This document shows positions 39,326 through 49,573 of a stretch of 64,000 nt of DNA, piece by piece. Made by a program: the position numbers and the translations under genes. Every line of letters starts with the position of its first letter. The stretch's first letter is position 1. A model generated the notes under the pieces. The model was given only the letters and a program-made list of their open reading frames with translations, did not search any database and was not told the origin of the DNA. The stretch comes from Strigamia acuminata (taxonomy: Eukaryota; Arthropoda; Chilopoda; Geophilomorpha; Linotaeniidae): positions 7,302,501 to 7,366,500 of the forward strand of contig OX442318.1 of the NCBI GenBank assembly GCA_949358305.1, given 5' to 3'.

Positions 39326-39363
39326 TGGCGCAGTTGACAGTTTTTTACCTACAAATTATGACT

Positions 39364-39548
39364 GATTAACGAACGAAACGATATGAACGGAACAAAACGA
39401 ACGAAACGAACAAAACGAACGAAACGAACGAAACACGCGCGATACGAACAAAACGAACGAAACACGCGCGATACGAACGAAACGAACGAAACGAAACGAA
39501 CGAAACGAAACGAACGGAACAAACGAACGATACGAACGTACGATACGA
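39364..39548 (+). repeat. ACGAAACGA-type tandem repeat in the Gypsy leader
   Basis: Short repeats of GAACGAAAC and GATACGAAC between the primer site region and the gag ATG. Purine-rich and stop-poor in reverse, which creates a false minus-strand frame. Confidence 0.7.
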
Positions 39549-40362
39549 ATGAACGAAATTCCGCAAATTACGGCCACGCTGGTTGACTTTCTGAAGTCAA
39601 CGAACGCTGGTCTTCTGGTGCGGTGCTCCGCCGAAGAATTACGCGCCAAAGTCGACGCGCGCGAGATCCCGGTGATCGCCACGGTGTCGAAACAAGTGTT
39701 GGCCGACACATTGGTCGCCGACAACCTCGAAAAACGTGCGGCCGCCGCGCTGCTGCTGCCCGTCAACCCTGTTCCGGTTCCGAATCTCGCGCTCAATATG
39801 ACGGACTTGAAAGCCATTGTCGCTCTCTTGGCCGCTAAAATATTGAACACTCCAGACCCGCCGCCTCCTCCAGCTGCCGTCCCGATCGTCGCTATCCCCA
39901 AGATGCAAGTGAAACACGGCTTGCACGCCGCAAAGTTTCTTCAGCCCTTCACCGGCTCCAAAACTGACGACGTGTGGCAATTCATCCGCCGCATTAACAG
40001 GGCCGCGAAAATTGGCGGCTGGACGGAGGAAACAAAGCTTATTCAAGCCAACGGATTGTTGCGCGACCAGGCGTTGCACTGGTATACGTTGCAGGGCGAA
40101 GCCCTTGACACCTGGGCCGAATGGGAACATTCAATCACCGAGTTTTTGGGCGCGAACGAGACCTGGACCCAGTGGAAGGACCGGATGAATGCGTGTGCGC
40201 AAAAGAAAGACGAATCGCTGATCGATTACGCCATCGCCAAGTTCGCGTTGATCGAGTCCACCAAACGTAATTTTCCTATCCAGTCCGAAGACATTGTCCT
40301 CATGGTTCTCGAGGGCGTATCGAACTACAATACGAGAAATAGTCTCTTTGTTACGAAGGATT
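39549..40362 (+). CDS. Gypsy-type Gag, N-terminal part
   Basis: Starts at ATG 39549 and runs open to a solo LTR insertion at 40363. Contains a proline run (DPPPPPAAVP) and the retrotransposon gag core, about 115-260: FLQPFTGSKTDDVWQFIRRI, LLRDQALHWY, ITEFLGANETWTQWKDRM. Assembles retroelement particles. The frame on the far side of the insertion (from 41229) is the same, so the frame was one gag-protease ORF before the insertion. High GC relative to flanks. Confidence 0.8.
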
Positions 40363-41228
40363 TGTTGGGAATTATGTAAATGTCCCACGTTGAACACGAT
40401 TTTAGTGTAATCGTATTATATATTTATTGTGAAATATTTTGCTAATTAACCGAATTGTTAAGTGTGCATTAAGATATATGACGAAATTCGTTTGTGACAA
40501 TAGTTTTGTGTACGAGAAAAGATATTGTTGTAACTGCATATAAATGTCGGTGTTTTGGCATCATATCACTGTATGTTATTGATTGTTTGTAACGTGAAGG
40601 CGCTACGCGTAATTTGCTAGCGTACCTACATTGCACTAGTAGATATCGATGATGTCACAATGATGACATCATCAATTGTAGTGATTATTTCTTTATGTAA
40701 TAATTGGCGAATTAATTGTATGATTTGTTCTATGTAAATACTTTTATCACGTCACATGAATAAAACTTCATTCTGATTTATGTTTTCAAAAGGCAACATG
40801 GTGTGTTTATTGCGACTCACACCTAATTATATATTCATCAAGTTAGGCTTATTCTCATGAACTTCACCTACTTTTTACAACTAGTGAATAGTGCTTTTTC
40901 CAACACCACTTTAGGCCATATACATTTACATGGATAAATTGGAGAAAACAACATAATTGGACTAAATTACAACAAGGATAAAGTGTGATAATAATACTAT
41001 TATCACACGTGAGTACTTTATTTATACATTATCGATATTATTTCTCGTTTTATCTTTTGAGTCACGTCGTACGTCGCGAATATATGAGCGTTACGTCGTG
41101 TGAACGCATTGTTGGACAGCCGAACTACGCACGCTGCCCAACACTCATTCCGGATAGGACACACGCATTTTCCGTTTATTTTGACATTTCCACTGCGTTT
41201 TTTATTGAATTTGATGCGTGTTCCTACA
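40363..41228. mobile_element. Solo LTR, 866 bp, target duplication GGATT
   Basis: TGTTGGGAATT at the left and CCTACA at the right, flanked by GGATT (40358-40362, 41229-41233). Interior non-coding with AATAAAACTTC near 40759. TGTTGG..CA and a 5-bp duplication fit a Copia-type LTR. It splits the gag frame of the surrounding Gypsy element and is thus the youngest of three nested layers. Confidence 0.85.
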
Positions 41229-41233
41229 GGATT

Positions 41234-42471
41234 GGCCGATTCCTGCCGTTATCAAGTATATTCGCGAGCTCGATAATATGTCGTCGCGACCGGGCGCCGC
41301 GGTCCCTTTCGCCCCGAAGTCGCCTTTCGTCGCCGGCCACGGACGGGCACCAGAACCGCCGGCCGACCAGTCGAGGAGCACCGGTTCGAATCGTACACGC
41401 GGAAACCAAGGTCGCACTAACCCGAACGATTTCCAACGTGGCGACGACATCACGAAAACGCAGTGCTATCGTTGCCAAGCATGGGGCCACACTACACACA
41501 CTTGTCCGCAGCCCAGGACGTCCGACCCCGCTCTCGCTGAGCCCACTCCGCTCGTTTTGTGCACATTTTACTCGAAATATCCGAGCACCGGATTCTCGAT
41601 CGTCGACGTATACGTGACTGAAGCGCAACGCACGGTCGAAACAATTTTCGATCAAGGGGCAAATGTGTGCCTGATTCGCAGCGATTGTATTTTGGATAAG
41701 TCGCAAATCCGCCCGAACGTCTCAAACAACCGATTAAACGGTTTGAATGGCTCGGCAACCCCGATTGGCTATACCAGCGTGAACATCACCATCGGGAACG
41801 AGCAGTATCGTGTGAGCAATGTCGCCGTGCTTGACGAGTCTCCGTACGAGATGTTACTGGGCACACCATTCCGCGATAACGAACGTATGTCGTGGTGTAC
41901 CGAGTCGGGCGGCACAATTACCATAAACAAGGAATGTCAACATACGAAGTCGGCCAATTTCATCAAACAGAAGGACGCATCTAACGAGGTCCGCATGTGC
42001 AATTTTGTCACCTTCGCTGCCAGCGCACCTTCCGGACCGAGTTCCAACGTCGAGTGCGACTTTTCCATCTCTGACGACGCTCCTATCGTTGAGAACAACA
42101 ACGAGGGGCACACAGCAAGGACAGTGCTCGCAATTGCGGTCGCTCGCAACCATCGCCTCGCTCCCAAGCAACGCAGCGACGTTTCACGTGACGAAGCAAA
42201 GAACGAAGGCGCGCATCCGGACGCGAAGAAAACGCTTTCTCGTTCCCTCACTCCGCAGCCGATCTTTTCTAGGCCATTCGAGGTAATCGGAAAAAAATCA
42301 CGCCGGCCCGTACCATCCGCACGCTCGTTTGACTCCTTTTCCGCAACATCGCAATCAAGGGACGATTGCTCTTTTCTGGGGGGGCGTGTGACTCCCGGAC
42401 ACCGGAATCCGTCCCCTGTCCGTAGTCAGCCTCTCTACCGTAAGGGGGCGTCCCGTTTTGTAAGGGGTTAA
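41234..42471 (+). CDS. Gypsy-type zinc knuckle and protease-like region
   Basis: Continuation of the gag frame. CCHC knuckle CYRCQAWGHTTHTC near 41462; retropepsin-like fold near 41650 with FDQGANVCLI where DSGA or DTGA is expected, then LLGTPFRDN. The Ser/Thr to Gln change in the active-site triplet suggests a reduced or lost protease. The C-terminal part has no known domain, and the stop (42469-42471) lies inside the right LTR. Confidence 0.7.
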
Positions 42472-42574
42472 CGGATTGACTCCCGCTAATCCCCACTGTA
42501 CGCCATTTTGTATTTTGTTGAATAAACTAGTCTTACCTTTGCTTTAACCTAAATCGGATCGTAATAGACTCACA
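42387..42574 (+). repeat. Right LTR of the gag/protease-only Gypsy element
   Basis: 188 bases. Carries the last 28 codons and stop of the element's ORF, which is unusual. Preceded by a G-rich polypurine tract. Confidence 0.9.
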
Positions 42575-42579
42575 GCGAC

Positions 42580-43440
42580 ATTGATTGACCGACTCTTGTC
42601 GTCGATGTGGCACAGGTTTAGCTCAAATCGCCCGTTTTTTGCATTTTGTCTGGCTGCCAAATGTATGCACGCTCAAATTTTCTGTCCCCTTCTGTAGCAG
42701 CTTCAAATCTTTCGCGAGGCTGGTCAATACGAATGTGGTCTGGCTGCCGGGGTCAATCAAGCACTGCACTATCGCTTCTCGAGACTGATGTATAACACGT
42801 ACGAAAATAGTGGCCAGCATCGCGGCCGGAGGAGGGATGAAAGCGAACAAGTCGACATTTCTTGACATGTGAGTTACCGTTTTGTCGACAACAGATTTTT
42901 GCGTTCCATTGCAAACCAAGGGGTTGTACTGTAGTTCCGCTGGCATAATTTACACGTAATGCGGTAAGAACGCGTTTTTGACGTGTGTCCTTTTTTTAAA
43001 CACTTAACACAACGTCCATTTTTAACCACATACTTCTTTCTCTCAGCTGCAGTTGTGGAACAGCCATCGCGATCGTGGCTTTTGCCGCAAAACATTCAGT
43101 TGGCGATTGTCGTGCTCAAAACGCGAGTAGATGGCACACGATCGTTGTTCTTGCGAAATGCCTTCTCCGCGTCTGGTTTCTCCGCTTTTCCCGACTTCTC
43201 TCCTTCTTTAGTGTGATGCAGGTCCTGAAAACTATCAATTTTGCTATGGTGAATAAGTTCAGCTCAAATCATATCAAGTAAGTCTTTCGCTTTATATTTT
43301 CCGTCAGGGTGATGTCGCGAAAATGCTAATGAAATTTGTTTTGTGACCAAACCCAATATTAGCGAACAGGCCGTCGCATCAATGGCCTCAGTGTTCATTT
43401 TCGCTGCTAGCAAGCCGCGCACGTGTGACTCGCAGCGGTC
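42580..43440 (-). pseudogene. BEL/Pao zinc knuckle and protease start
   Basis: 42874-43095: CFCGKSHDRDGC-type knuckle followed by CVKCLKKGHTSKT; 42623-42946: CLIDPGSQTTFVLTSLAK, the BEL protease active-site region (DPGS in place of DSGS). Stops between the pieces. Confidence 0.75.
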
Positions 43441-44100
43441 CTAGAGTTTTTGAAGAGGCACGGGGTTCAAAATATCTCGCACAGGTACAATTTTCATTAA
43501 CGCTCTCATATGGGCACTGAGAATAACGTCACTCCGACGGTAGCGTTTGATTAAAAGATATTTGGCGACAGGGTAATTTTCATCGGTTGGCGGCAGCCCT
43601 TTAAGAACGAGCGCCGCTTCATTGTCCAAATATGACTTTAAATACACCAACTTGCTTTTGTTCATGATGGTGGGCTTCGAATTGATACTAATCTCAAAAT
43701 TGTCCTAGAAGTCATCCCACTCGAGGGGATCACCTTTGAATTTTATGGCCTCATACTTGGGGAGCCGCATCGTAGTCTCGTGCGGAGCGTTGACGGTACC
43801 GTGATAGTTGTTGGTGACCGGGTCGAGCTGCAGGGCGATTGCCGGCGCGTTGATTCTCCTCAGCACTTCTTCAAGTTCGACCTCGCAGTCGATTACCTTC
43901 TCATTGTAGTTGGTTTCGCACTGCGTGATTTCTTGGTCAATTTCGTCTTCATCAACCAACACGGCTAATATTTTTACGTCTAGAGCCTTTAATTCGGCGG
44001 ACTTGGCTTTCAGGTTAGCTATAATTTTCTAAAGCTCGACCTCATTAAGTGGTATAGCCGCAAGAATTGTTTTCGCCTTGGTTATAGCGGCGGTCGTCAT
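43441..44100 (-). pseudogene. BEL/Pao Gag
   Basis: ATG at 44098-44100 followed by a helical N-terminus, an in-frame stop near 44030, then LPKYEAIKFKGDPLEWDDF and KLVYLKSYLDNEAALVLKGL, TDENYPVAKYLLIKRY, the conserved BEL gag blocks. Broken. Confidence 0.8.
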
Positions 44101-44148
44101 TCTTCAGGCCAGAGGACACTTTTGGTGACCCTCGATCAAAAACATTAA

Positions 44149-44702
44149 GTGCGTTCAATCTGCTAGCAGAAAGTCACTTAACTGACTTAACTGCCTTTCA
44201 GAGGGCGGAAGTGACAAAAATTACGTCACATTTTGACCAAGTAAAGTCACCTAAGTGACTTTCAGGAAAGTAACTGGAAAGTTACTTTTCCATCTTTTAG
44301 AAGTCACTTACATGTGCGTGCGCATGCGCATTGCACATTTAACAAAGCTACAGTGGCAGCCATTTTGTTCTCGATCTAACTGGCTAAAAAATGAATTCGT
44401 CACCACCAAAAGAAAAGGTATTTGGATAAGGAAATGTGTATAAACAATTTTTTCTGCGGTAAATTCGCACGTGTGGCACACGGTAAATTCACGTGTGGCA
44501 CACGATAAATTTACGTGTGGCACACGGTAAATTTACACGTGTGGCATATGGTAAATTCACACGGAAACACGGTAAATTCACACGTGTGGCATGTGAAGGC
44601 TGGTGCTAAGTGAGTGAAGTCTGGTGCTAAAGTAAGTGCATTCAATAAAAAGTGACTTTGAAGAAAGGAAGGAAAGTCACTTCTACCCCAGATTGAACGC
44701 AC
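44149..44702. mobile_element. TIR element with GTGCGTTCAATCTG ends
   Basis: Left end AAGTGCGTTCAATCTGC, right end AGATTGAACGCACCT, with a tandem stretch of GGTAAATTCACGTGTGGCAC-type units (about 44455-44590) inside. Its right half takes part in the large palindrome 44594-45229. No transposase. Confidence 0.6.
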
Positions 44703-45229
44703 CTATTGTTATTATTAAAACATCACTATGACAATTCAATAATCGATAAAACACTAGTAAATGAAATTTTAAACACTTTTTGAAATAAAACAACTAAAAC
44801 TAAACACAAAATGAAATCATTAAATCGTACGTGACGTCATTCCCATTGAATAACATGTATGCAAAACTCGTTTCGTGTTTGTACGTGACGTCATGTTATT
44901 CGATGGGAATGACGTCACGTACAAACACGAAATGAGTTTTGCATACGTTTTAGAGTTTTTGAATGCAGCTAGTGTAAAATCCATATTTCGATTTAATGAT
45001 TTCATTTTGTGTTTAGTTTTAGTTGTTTTATTTCAAAAAGTGTTTAAAATTTCATTTACTAGTGTTTTATCGATTATTGAATTGTCATAGTGATGTTTTA
45101 ATAATAACAATAGGTGCGTTCAATCTGGGGTAGAAGTGACTTTCACTTTCCTTCCTTTCTTCAAAGTCATTTTTTATTGAATGCACTTACTTTAGCACCA
45201 GACTTCACTTACTTAGCACCAGCCTTCAC
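44594..45229. repeat. Large imperfect palindrome centred near 44890
   Basis: Left arm from GTGAAGGCTGGTGCTAAGTG through AACGCACCTATTGTT, GATAAAACACTAG and AAATGAAATCATT; the right arm repeats these in reverse complement to AGCACCAGCCTTCAC at 45229. The centre contains three CGTGACGTCA/TGACGTCACG blocks and GTTTTTGAATGCAGCTAGTG, a TIR also seen at 53317. Looks like two elements inserted head to head, or a foldback element. Confidence 0.75.
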
Positions 45230-45279
45230 AGCTAATGTTCGCAGCTAATGTTTGCAAAAGGCTTTTGTATAAAATTCTT

Positions 45280-48190
45280 AGAAAATTTTTATAAAATTTT
45301 TATAAATTTTTATAAAATTTTTATAAATTTTTATAAAATTTTTATAAATTTTTATAAAATTTTTATAAATTTTTATAAAATTTTTATAAATTTTTATAAA
45401 ATTTTTATAAATTTTTATAAAATTTTTATAAATTTTTATAAAATTTTTATAAATTTTTATAAAATTTTTATAAATTTTTATAAAATTTTTATAAATTTTT
45501 ATAAAATTTTTATAAATTTTTATAAAATTTTTATAAATTTTTATAAAATTTTTATAAATTTTTATAAAATTTTTATAAATTTTTATAAAATTTTTATAAA
45601 TTTTTATAAAATTTTTATAAATTTTTATAAAATTTTTATAAATTTTTATAAAATTTTTATAAATTTTTATAAAATTTTTATAAATTTTTATAATAAATTT
45701 AATTAAATCACAATTAAAGTTTAATGTATGCAAAAATCATAAATTGTGTGCACTTAAATTAGTTTAATTTTTCTGTCATTAAAGCTTCATTGGAAATACG
45801 CTTTATTTATTTTATAAGTTTTCTTTCTAACTCAATTTTTATAAAATTCTGATAAATTTTTTATAAAAATCTGATAAATTTTTTATAAAAATCTGATAAA
45901 ATTTTTATAAAATTCTGATAAAATTTTTACAAAAGTCTGATAAAATTTTTATAACATTTTTATAAATTTTTGTACATTTTTAAAAAAATTTTATACATTT
46001 TTAAAAAAATTTTATACATTTTTAAAAAAATTTTTATAAATTTTTATAAAATTTTTATAAATTTTTATAAAATTTTTATAAATTTTTATAAAATTTTTAT
46101 AAATTTTTATAAAATTTTTATAAATTTTTATAAAATTTTTATAAATTTTTATAAAATTTTTATAAATTTTTATAAAATTTTTATAAATTTTTATAAAATT
46201 TTTATAAAATTTTTATAAATTTTTATAAAATTTTTATAAATTTTTATAAAATTTTTATAAATTTTTATAATAAATTTAATTAAATCACAATTAAAGTTTA
46301 ATGTATGCAAAAATCATAAATTGTGTGCACTTAAATTAGTTTAATTTTTCTGTCATTAAAGCTTCATTGGAAATACGCTTTATTTATTTTATAAGTTTTC
46401 TTTCTAACTCAATTTTTATAAAATTCTGATAAATTTTTTATAAAAATCTGATAAATTTTTTATAAAAATCTGATAAAATTTTTATAAAATTCTGATAAAA
46501 TTTTTACAAAAGTCTGATAAAATTTTTATAACATTTTTATAAATTTTTGTACATTTTTAAAAAAATTTTATACATTTTTAAAAAAATTTTATACATTTTT
46601 AAAAAAATTTTTATAAATTTTTATAAAATTTTTATAAATTTTTATAAAATTTTTATAAATTTTTATAAAATTTTTATAAATTTTTATAAAATTTTTATAA
46701 ATTTTTATAAAATTTTTATAAATTTTTATAAAATTTTTATAAATTTTTATAAAATTTTTATAAATTTTTATAAAATTTTTATAAATTTTTATAAAATTTT
46801 TATAAATTTTTATAAAATTTTTATAAATTTTTATAAAATTTTTATAAATTTTTATAAAATTTTTATAAATTTTTATAAAATTTTTATAAATTTTTATAAA
46901 ATTTTTATAAATTTTTATAATAAATTTAATTAAATCACAATTAAAGTTTAATGTATGCAAAAATCATAAATTGTGTGCACTTAAATTAGTTTAATTTTTC
47001 TGTCATTAAAGCTTCATTGGAAATACGCTTTATTTATTTTATAAGTTTTCTTTCTAACTCAATTTTTATAAAATTCTGATAAATTTTTTATAAAAATCTG
47101 ATAAATTTTTTATAAAAATCTGATAAAATTTTTATAAAATTCTGATAAAATTTTTACAAAAGTCTGATAAAATTTTTATAACATTTTTATAAATTTTTGT
47201 ACATTTTTAAAAAAATTTTATACATTTTTAAAAAAATTTTATACATTTTTAAAAAAATTTTATGCATTTTTAAAAAAATTTTATACATTTTTAAAAAAAT
47301 TTTATACATTTTTAAAAAAATTTTATACATTTTTAAAAAAATTTTATACATTTCTAAAAAAAATTTATACATTTTTAAAAAAATTTTATACATTTTTAAA
47401 AATTTTTTTTACATTTTTAAAAAAATTTTATACATTTTTATAAAATTTTTATAAATTTTTATAAAATTTTTATAAATTTTTATAAAATTTTTATAAATTT
47501 TTATAAAATTTTTATAAATTTTTATAAAATTTTTATAAATTTTTATAAAATTTTTATAAATTTTTATAAAATTTTTATAAAATTTTTATAAATTTTTATA
47601 AAATTTTTATAAATTTTTATAAAATTTTTATAAATTTTTATAATAAATTTAATTAAATCACAATTAAAGTTTAATGTATGCAAAAATCATAAATTGTGTG
47701 CACTTAAATTAGTTTAATTTTTCTGTCATTAAAGCTTCATTGGAAATACGCTTTATTTATTTTATAAGTTTTCTTTCTAACTCAATTTTTATAAAATTCT
47801 GATAAATTTTTTATAAAAATCTGATAAATTTTTTATAAAAATCTGATAAAATTTTTATAAAATTCTGATAAAATTTTTACAAAAGTCTGATAAAATTTTT
47901 ATAACATTTTTATAAATTTTTGTACATTTTTAAAAAAATTTTATACATTTTTAAAAAAATTTTATACATTTTTAAAAAAATTTTATGCATTTTTAAAAAA
48001 ATTTTATACATTTTTAAAAAAATTTTATACATTTTTAAAAAAATTTTATACATTTTTAAAAAAATTTTATACATTTCTAAAAAAAATTTATACATTTTTA
48101 AAAAAATTTTATACATTTTTAAAAATTTTTTTTACATTTTTAAAAAAATTTTATACATTTTTATAAAATTTTTATAAATTTTTATTATAA
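45280..48190. repeat. Composite array: 21-bp AT repeats alternating with peptide-gene upstream modules
   Basis: Four blocks, each an AT tandem array (unit TTTTTATAAATTTTTATAAAA, 21 bases, or CATTTTTAAAAAAATTTTATA, 21 bases), then a roughly 110-base module (ATGTATGCAAAAATCATAAA, TTGTGTGCACTTAAATTAGT, CATTGGAAATACGCTTTATT) at 45727, 46303, 46947 and 47677, then a TCTGATAAATTTTTTATAAA ladder. The 47197-47454 and 47920-48177 segments are the same. The frames of KIFINFY or YIFKKIL repeats are artefacts of the 21-base period. Ends against peptide gene 2. Confidence 0.9.
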
Positions 48191-48339
48191 ATTTTATTTA
48201 ATTACAATTAAACTTTAATGTTTGCAAAAACCATAAATTTTGTGCACTTAATTAGTTTTATTCATCCATCATTAAAGATTGATTGGAATTACGTTTTATT
48301 TATTCTATATGTCATAGCTAAGCAATTAAAATATTTTAC

Positions 48340-48347
48340 TATAAATA
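48340..48347 (+). promoter_or_regulatory. TATA box of peptide gene 2
   Basis: TATAAATA, conserved at 57946-57953 of gene 4, followed in both by GGAGTCAAAAGTTGTCATTC. The region just upstream (ATTAAAGATTGATTGGAATT then ACG) is the module multiplied through the locus; its GGAATTACG/GGAAATACG core is loosely like a NF-kB site, unproven. Confidence 0.6.
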
Positions 48348-48482
48348 CAGGAGTCAAAAGTTGTCATTCACAACTCAACTTTGAAGATTCATCATCTGTG
48401 CAACTGTAAGAAAATCTTTGGTAAGCATCAATAGTCATATTTAGTATCACTTTATTTTACTTTATTTTTTCTGTCACAGAAT

Positions 48483-49164
48483 ATGAAGAATATCGCTTTA
48501 AAAATCGCATTCATCGCGGTCTGCCTGGCGTCTTTTTTACTGACATGTGAAGCTGCTTCAGTCGCACAGCAACCGGGTGAAGACAAAAAGTATGTTGTAT
48601 TACGGTAAACCAGTCTTAACGTGTGAAAGAAAAATGCGGAATTTGTTTCGTTTGATCAAAAATGTTATTAGTTTTGAGAGTTAAGGGATAATAAGAAAAA
48701 TATCGAGTTGGTTGTGTTACCACAAGTCACTTGCTCTCATTTCGCAATGTTTGTCATTCAAATAACAAATAATTTTCACTTTATTTGCATTACAGAAATG
48801 AACCGGTTAAGTCCACTGGTGATGGATCGAAAGTGGGAGATAAAACGTAAGACAATATTTAAAAAATTTAATATTTAAGAAATATTTGAGAGATTTTCAA
48901 ATGGTGTCAAGCAGATATAGTTTTGAGAGGCAGGAACAAGAAAAGTATGAAAAGAGTTGATCGTCGTATTAGCTAACAAATAAAAGCAGTGTTTAGGACT
49001 ATTGACATGGTGTTCAGATAACAAATCGATAATTTTCACTTTATTTGCATTACAGGGGTGTGCAGCCAGATCCTGCTGCAGAAAAAAGACTTTTAGGAGC
49101 ATTGGGTAAACTTGTTGCTAGTGGTGTTGCTGCAGTCGTAAATCACTTCGTGAAGGGAGGCTAA
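48483..49164 (+). CDS. Secreted amphipathic helical peptide, gene 2 (intact)
   Basis: Non-coding exon 1 to 48420; coding exons 48483-48589, 48796-48846 and 49056-49164, all GT..AG, phases matching; 88 codons plus stop, then AATAAA at 49167. Residues 1-24 are a signal peptide (MKNIALKIAFIAVCLASFLL, TCEA). Next a polar propeptide rich in Asp, Glu, Lys and Gly. After a Lys-Arg pair near residue 63 come about 24 residues, an Ala/Val/Leu-rich amphipathic cationic helix ending Gly-Gly, allowing amidation. Layout of antimicrobial or venom helical peptides; family not recognised. A second in-phase donor at 48605 could add five residues. Confidence 0.8.
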
Positions 49165-49573
49165 ACAATAAATTTTTAAAACTAGAAAAACTTAAAAATC
49201 TTTTCTTGTAAAACAAAATAAACATCAATTACTGTTAATACTGTGTCATTTTATATGCACGCACAGCCCAGAACGTGTTTGTCTGTGGAGTTTCTTCTAT
49301 CTCCCCTTCTCCAAAAATTTAATGTTGTAGAAGACAAGAAGAATGTTTTATGTGCAATTAATTCACACGATAATGGAATTATAGTTAATGTCTTTAGTGA
49401 AGTTTTGGTTTAAATTTGACAATAACAAAAAAATTTAGGTATATTTAAAAACTTCATTTTTGAAAGCGTGTTTTAAAGTGTTTTAAAAAGGATTGATAGA
49501 CAAATACCCTATGCGTTTGTTATTTACAAATGGCCTATGCCACCGTTACAGGTTATTTAAGAGTTTTATATAC
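49165..49573 (+). repeat. Downstream flank of peptide gene 2 (repeated unit)
   Basis: Polyadenylation signals near 49167 and 49207; then GCACGCACAGCCCAGAACGT and GAATGTTTTATGTGCAATTA, repeated after gene 4 at 60930-61070. No further gene. Confidence 0.7.

Larger units (their letters stand above)
39133..42574 (+). mobile_element. Non-autonomous Gypsy LTR element (gag and protease only)
   Basis: LTRs 39133-39325 and 42387-42574 (TGTGACTCCCGG to GACTCACA), target duplication GCGAC (39128-39132, 42575-42579). A polypurine tract (CTGGGGGGGCG) precedes the right LTR and TGGCGCAGTTGAC follows the left LTR as candidate primer site. It encodes one gag-zinc-knuckle-protease frame and no reverse transcriptase, RNase H or integrase. 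Contains a later solo LTR (40363-41228). Mobilised presumably in trans. Confidence 0.88.
36470..44100 (-). mobile_element. BEL/Pao retrotransposon, degenerate, interrupted
   Basis: Minus-strand gag, zinc knuckles, protease and Pao-type reverse transcriptase in order from 44100 down to about 36470. Interrupted by a complete non-autonomous Gypsy element (39133-42574) and by AT-rich sequence (about 37187-37590). Multiple stops. Integrase and both LTRs not found in the window. Confidence 0.85.

Noticed and set aside
39366-39901. Minus-strand FVRFVSFRSF-type ORFs over the Gypsy leader
   Set aside because: Reverse reading of the ACGAAACGA repeat and of the true plus-strand gag.
45248-46933. Long ORFs of KIFINFY, YIFKKIL and similar repeats on both strands
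   Set aside because: Products of 21-bp AT tandem repeats (a multiple of three); open on both strands, so not coding evidence.
48250-48340. Firm NF-kB site in the peptide promoter
   Set aside because: GGAATTACG/GGAAATACG is conserved but too far from the consensus to call without binding data.
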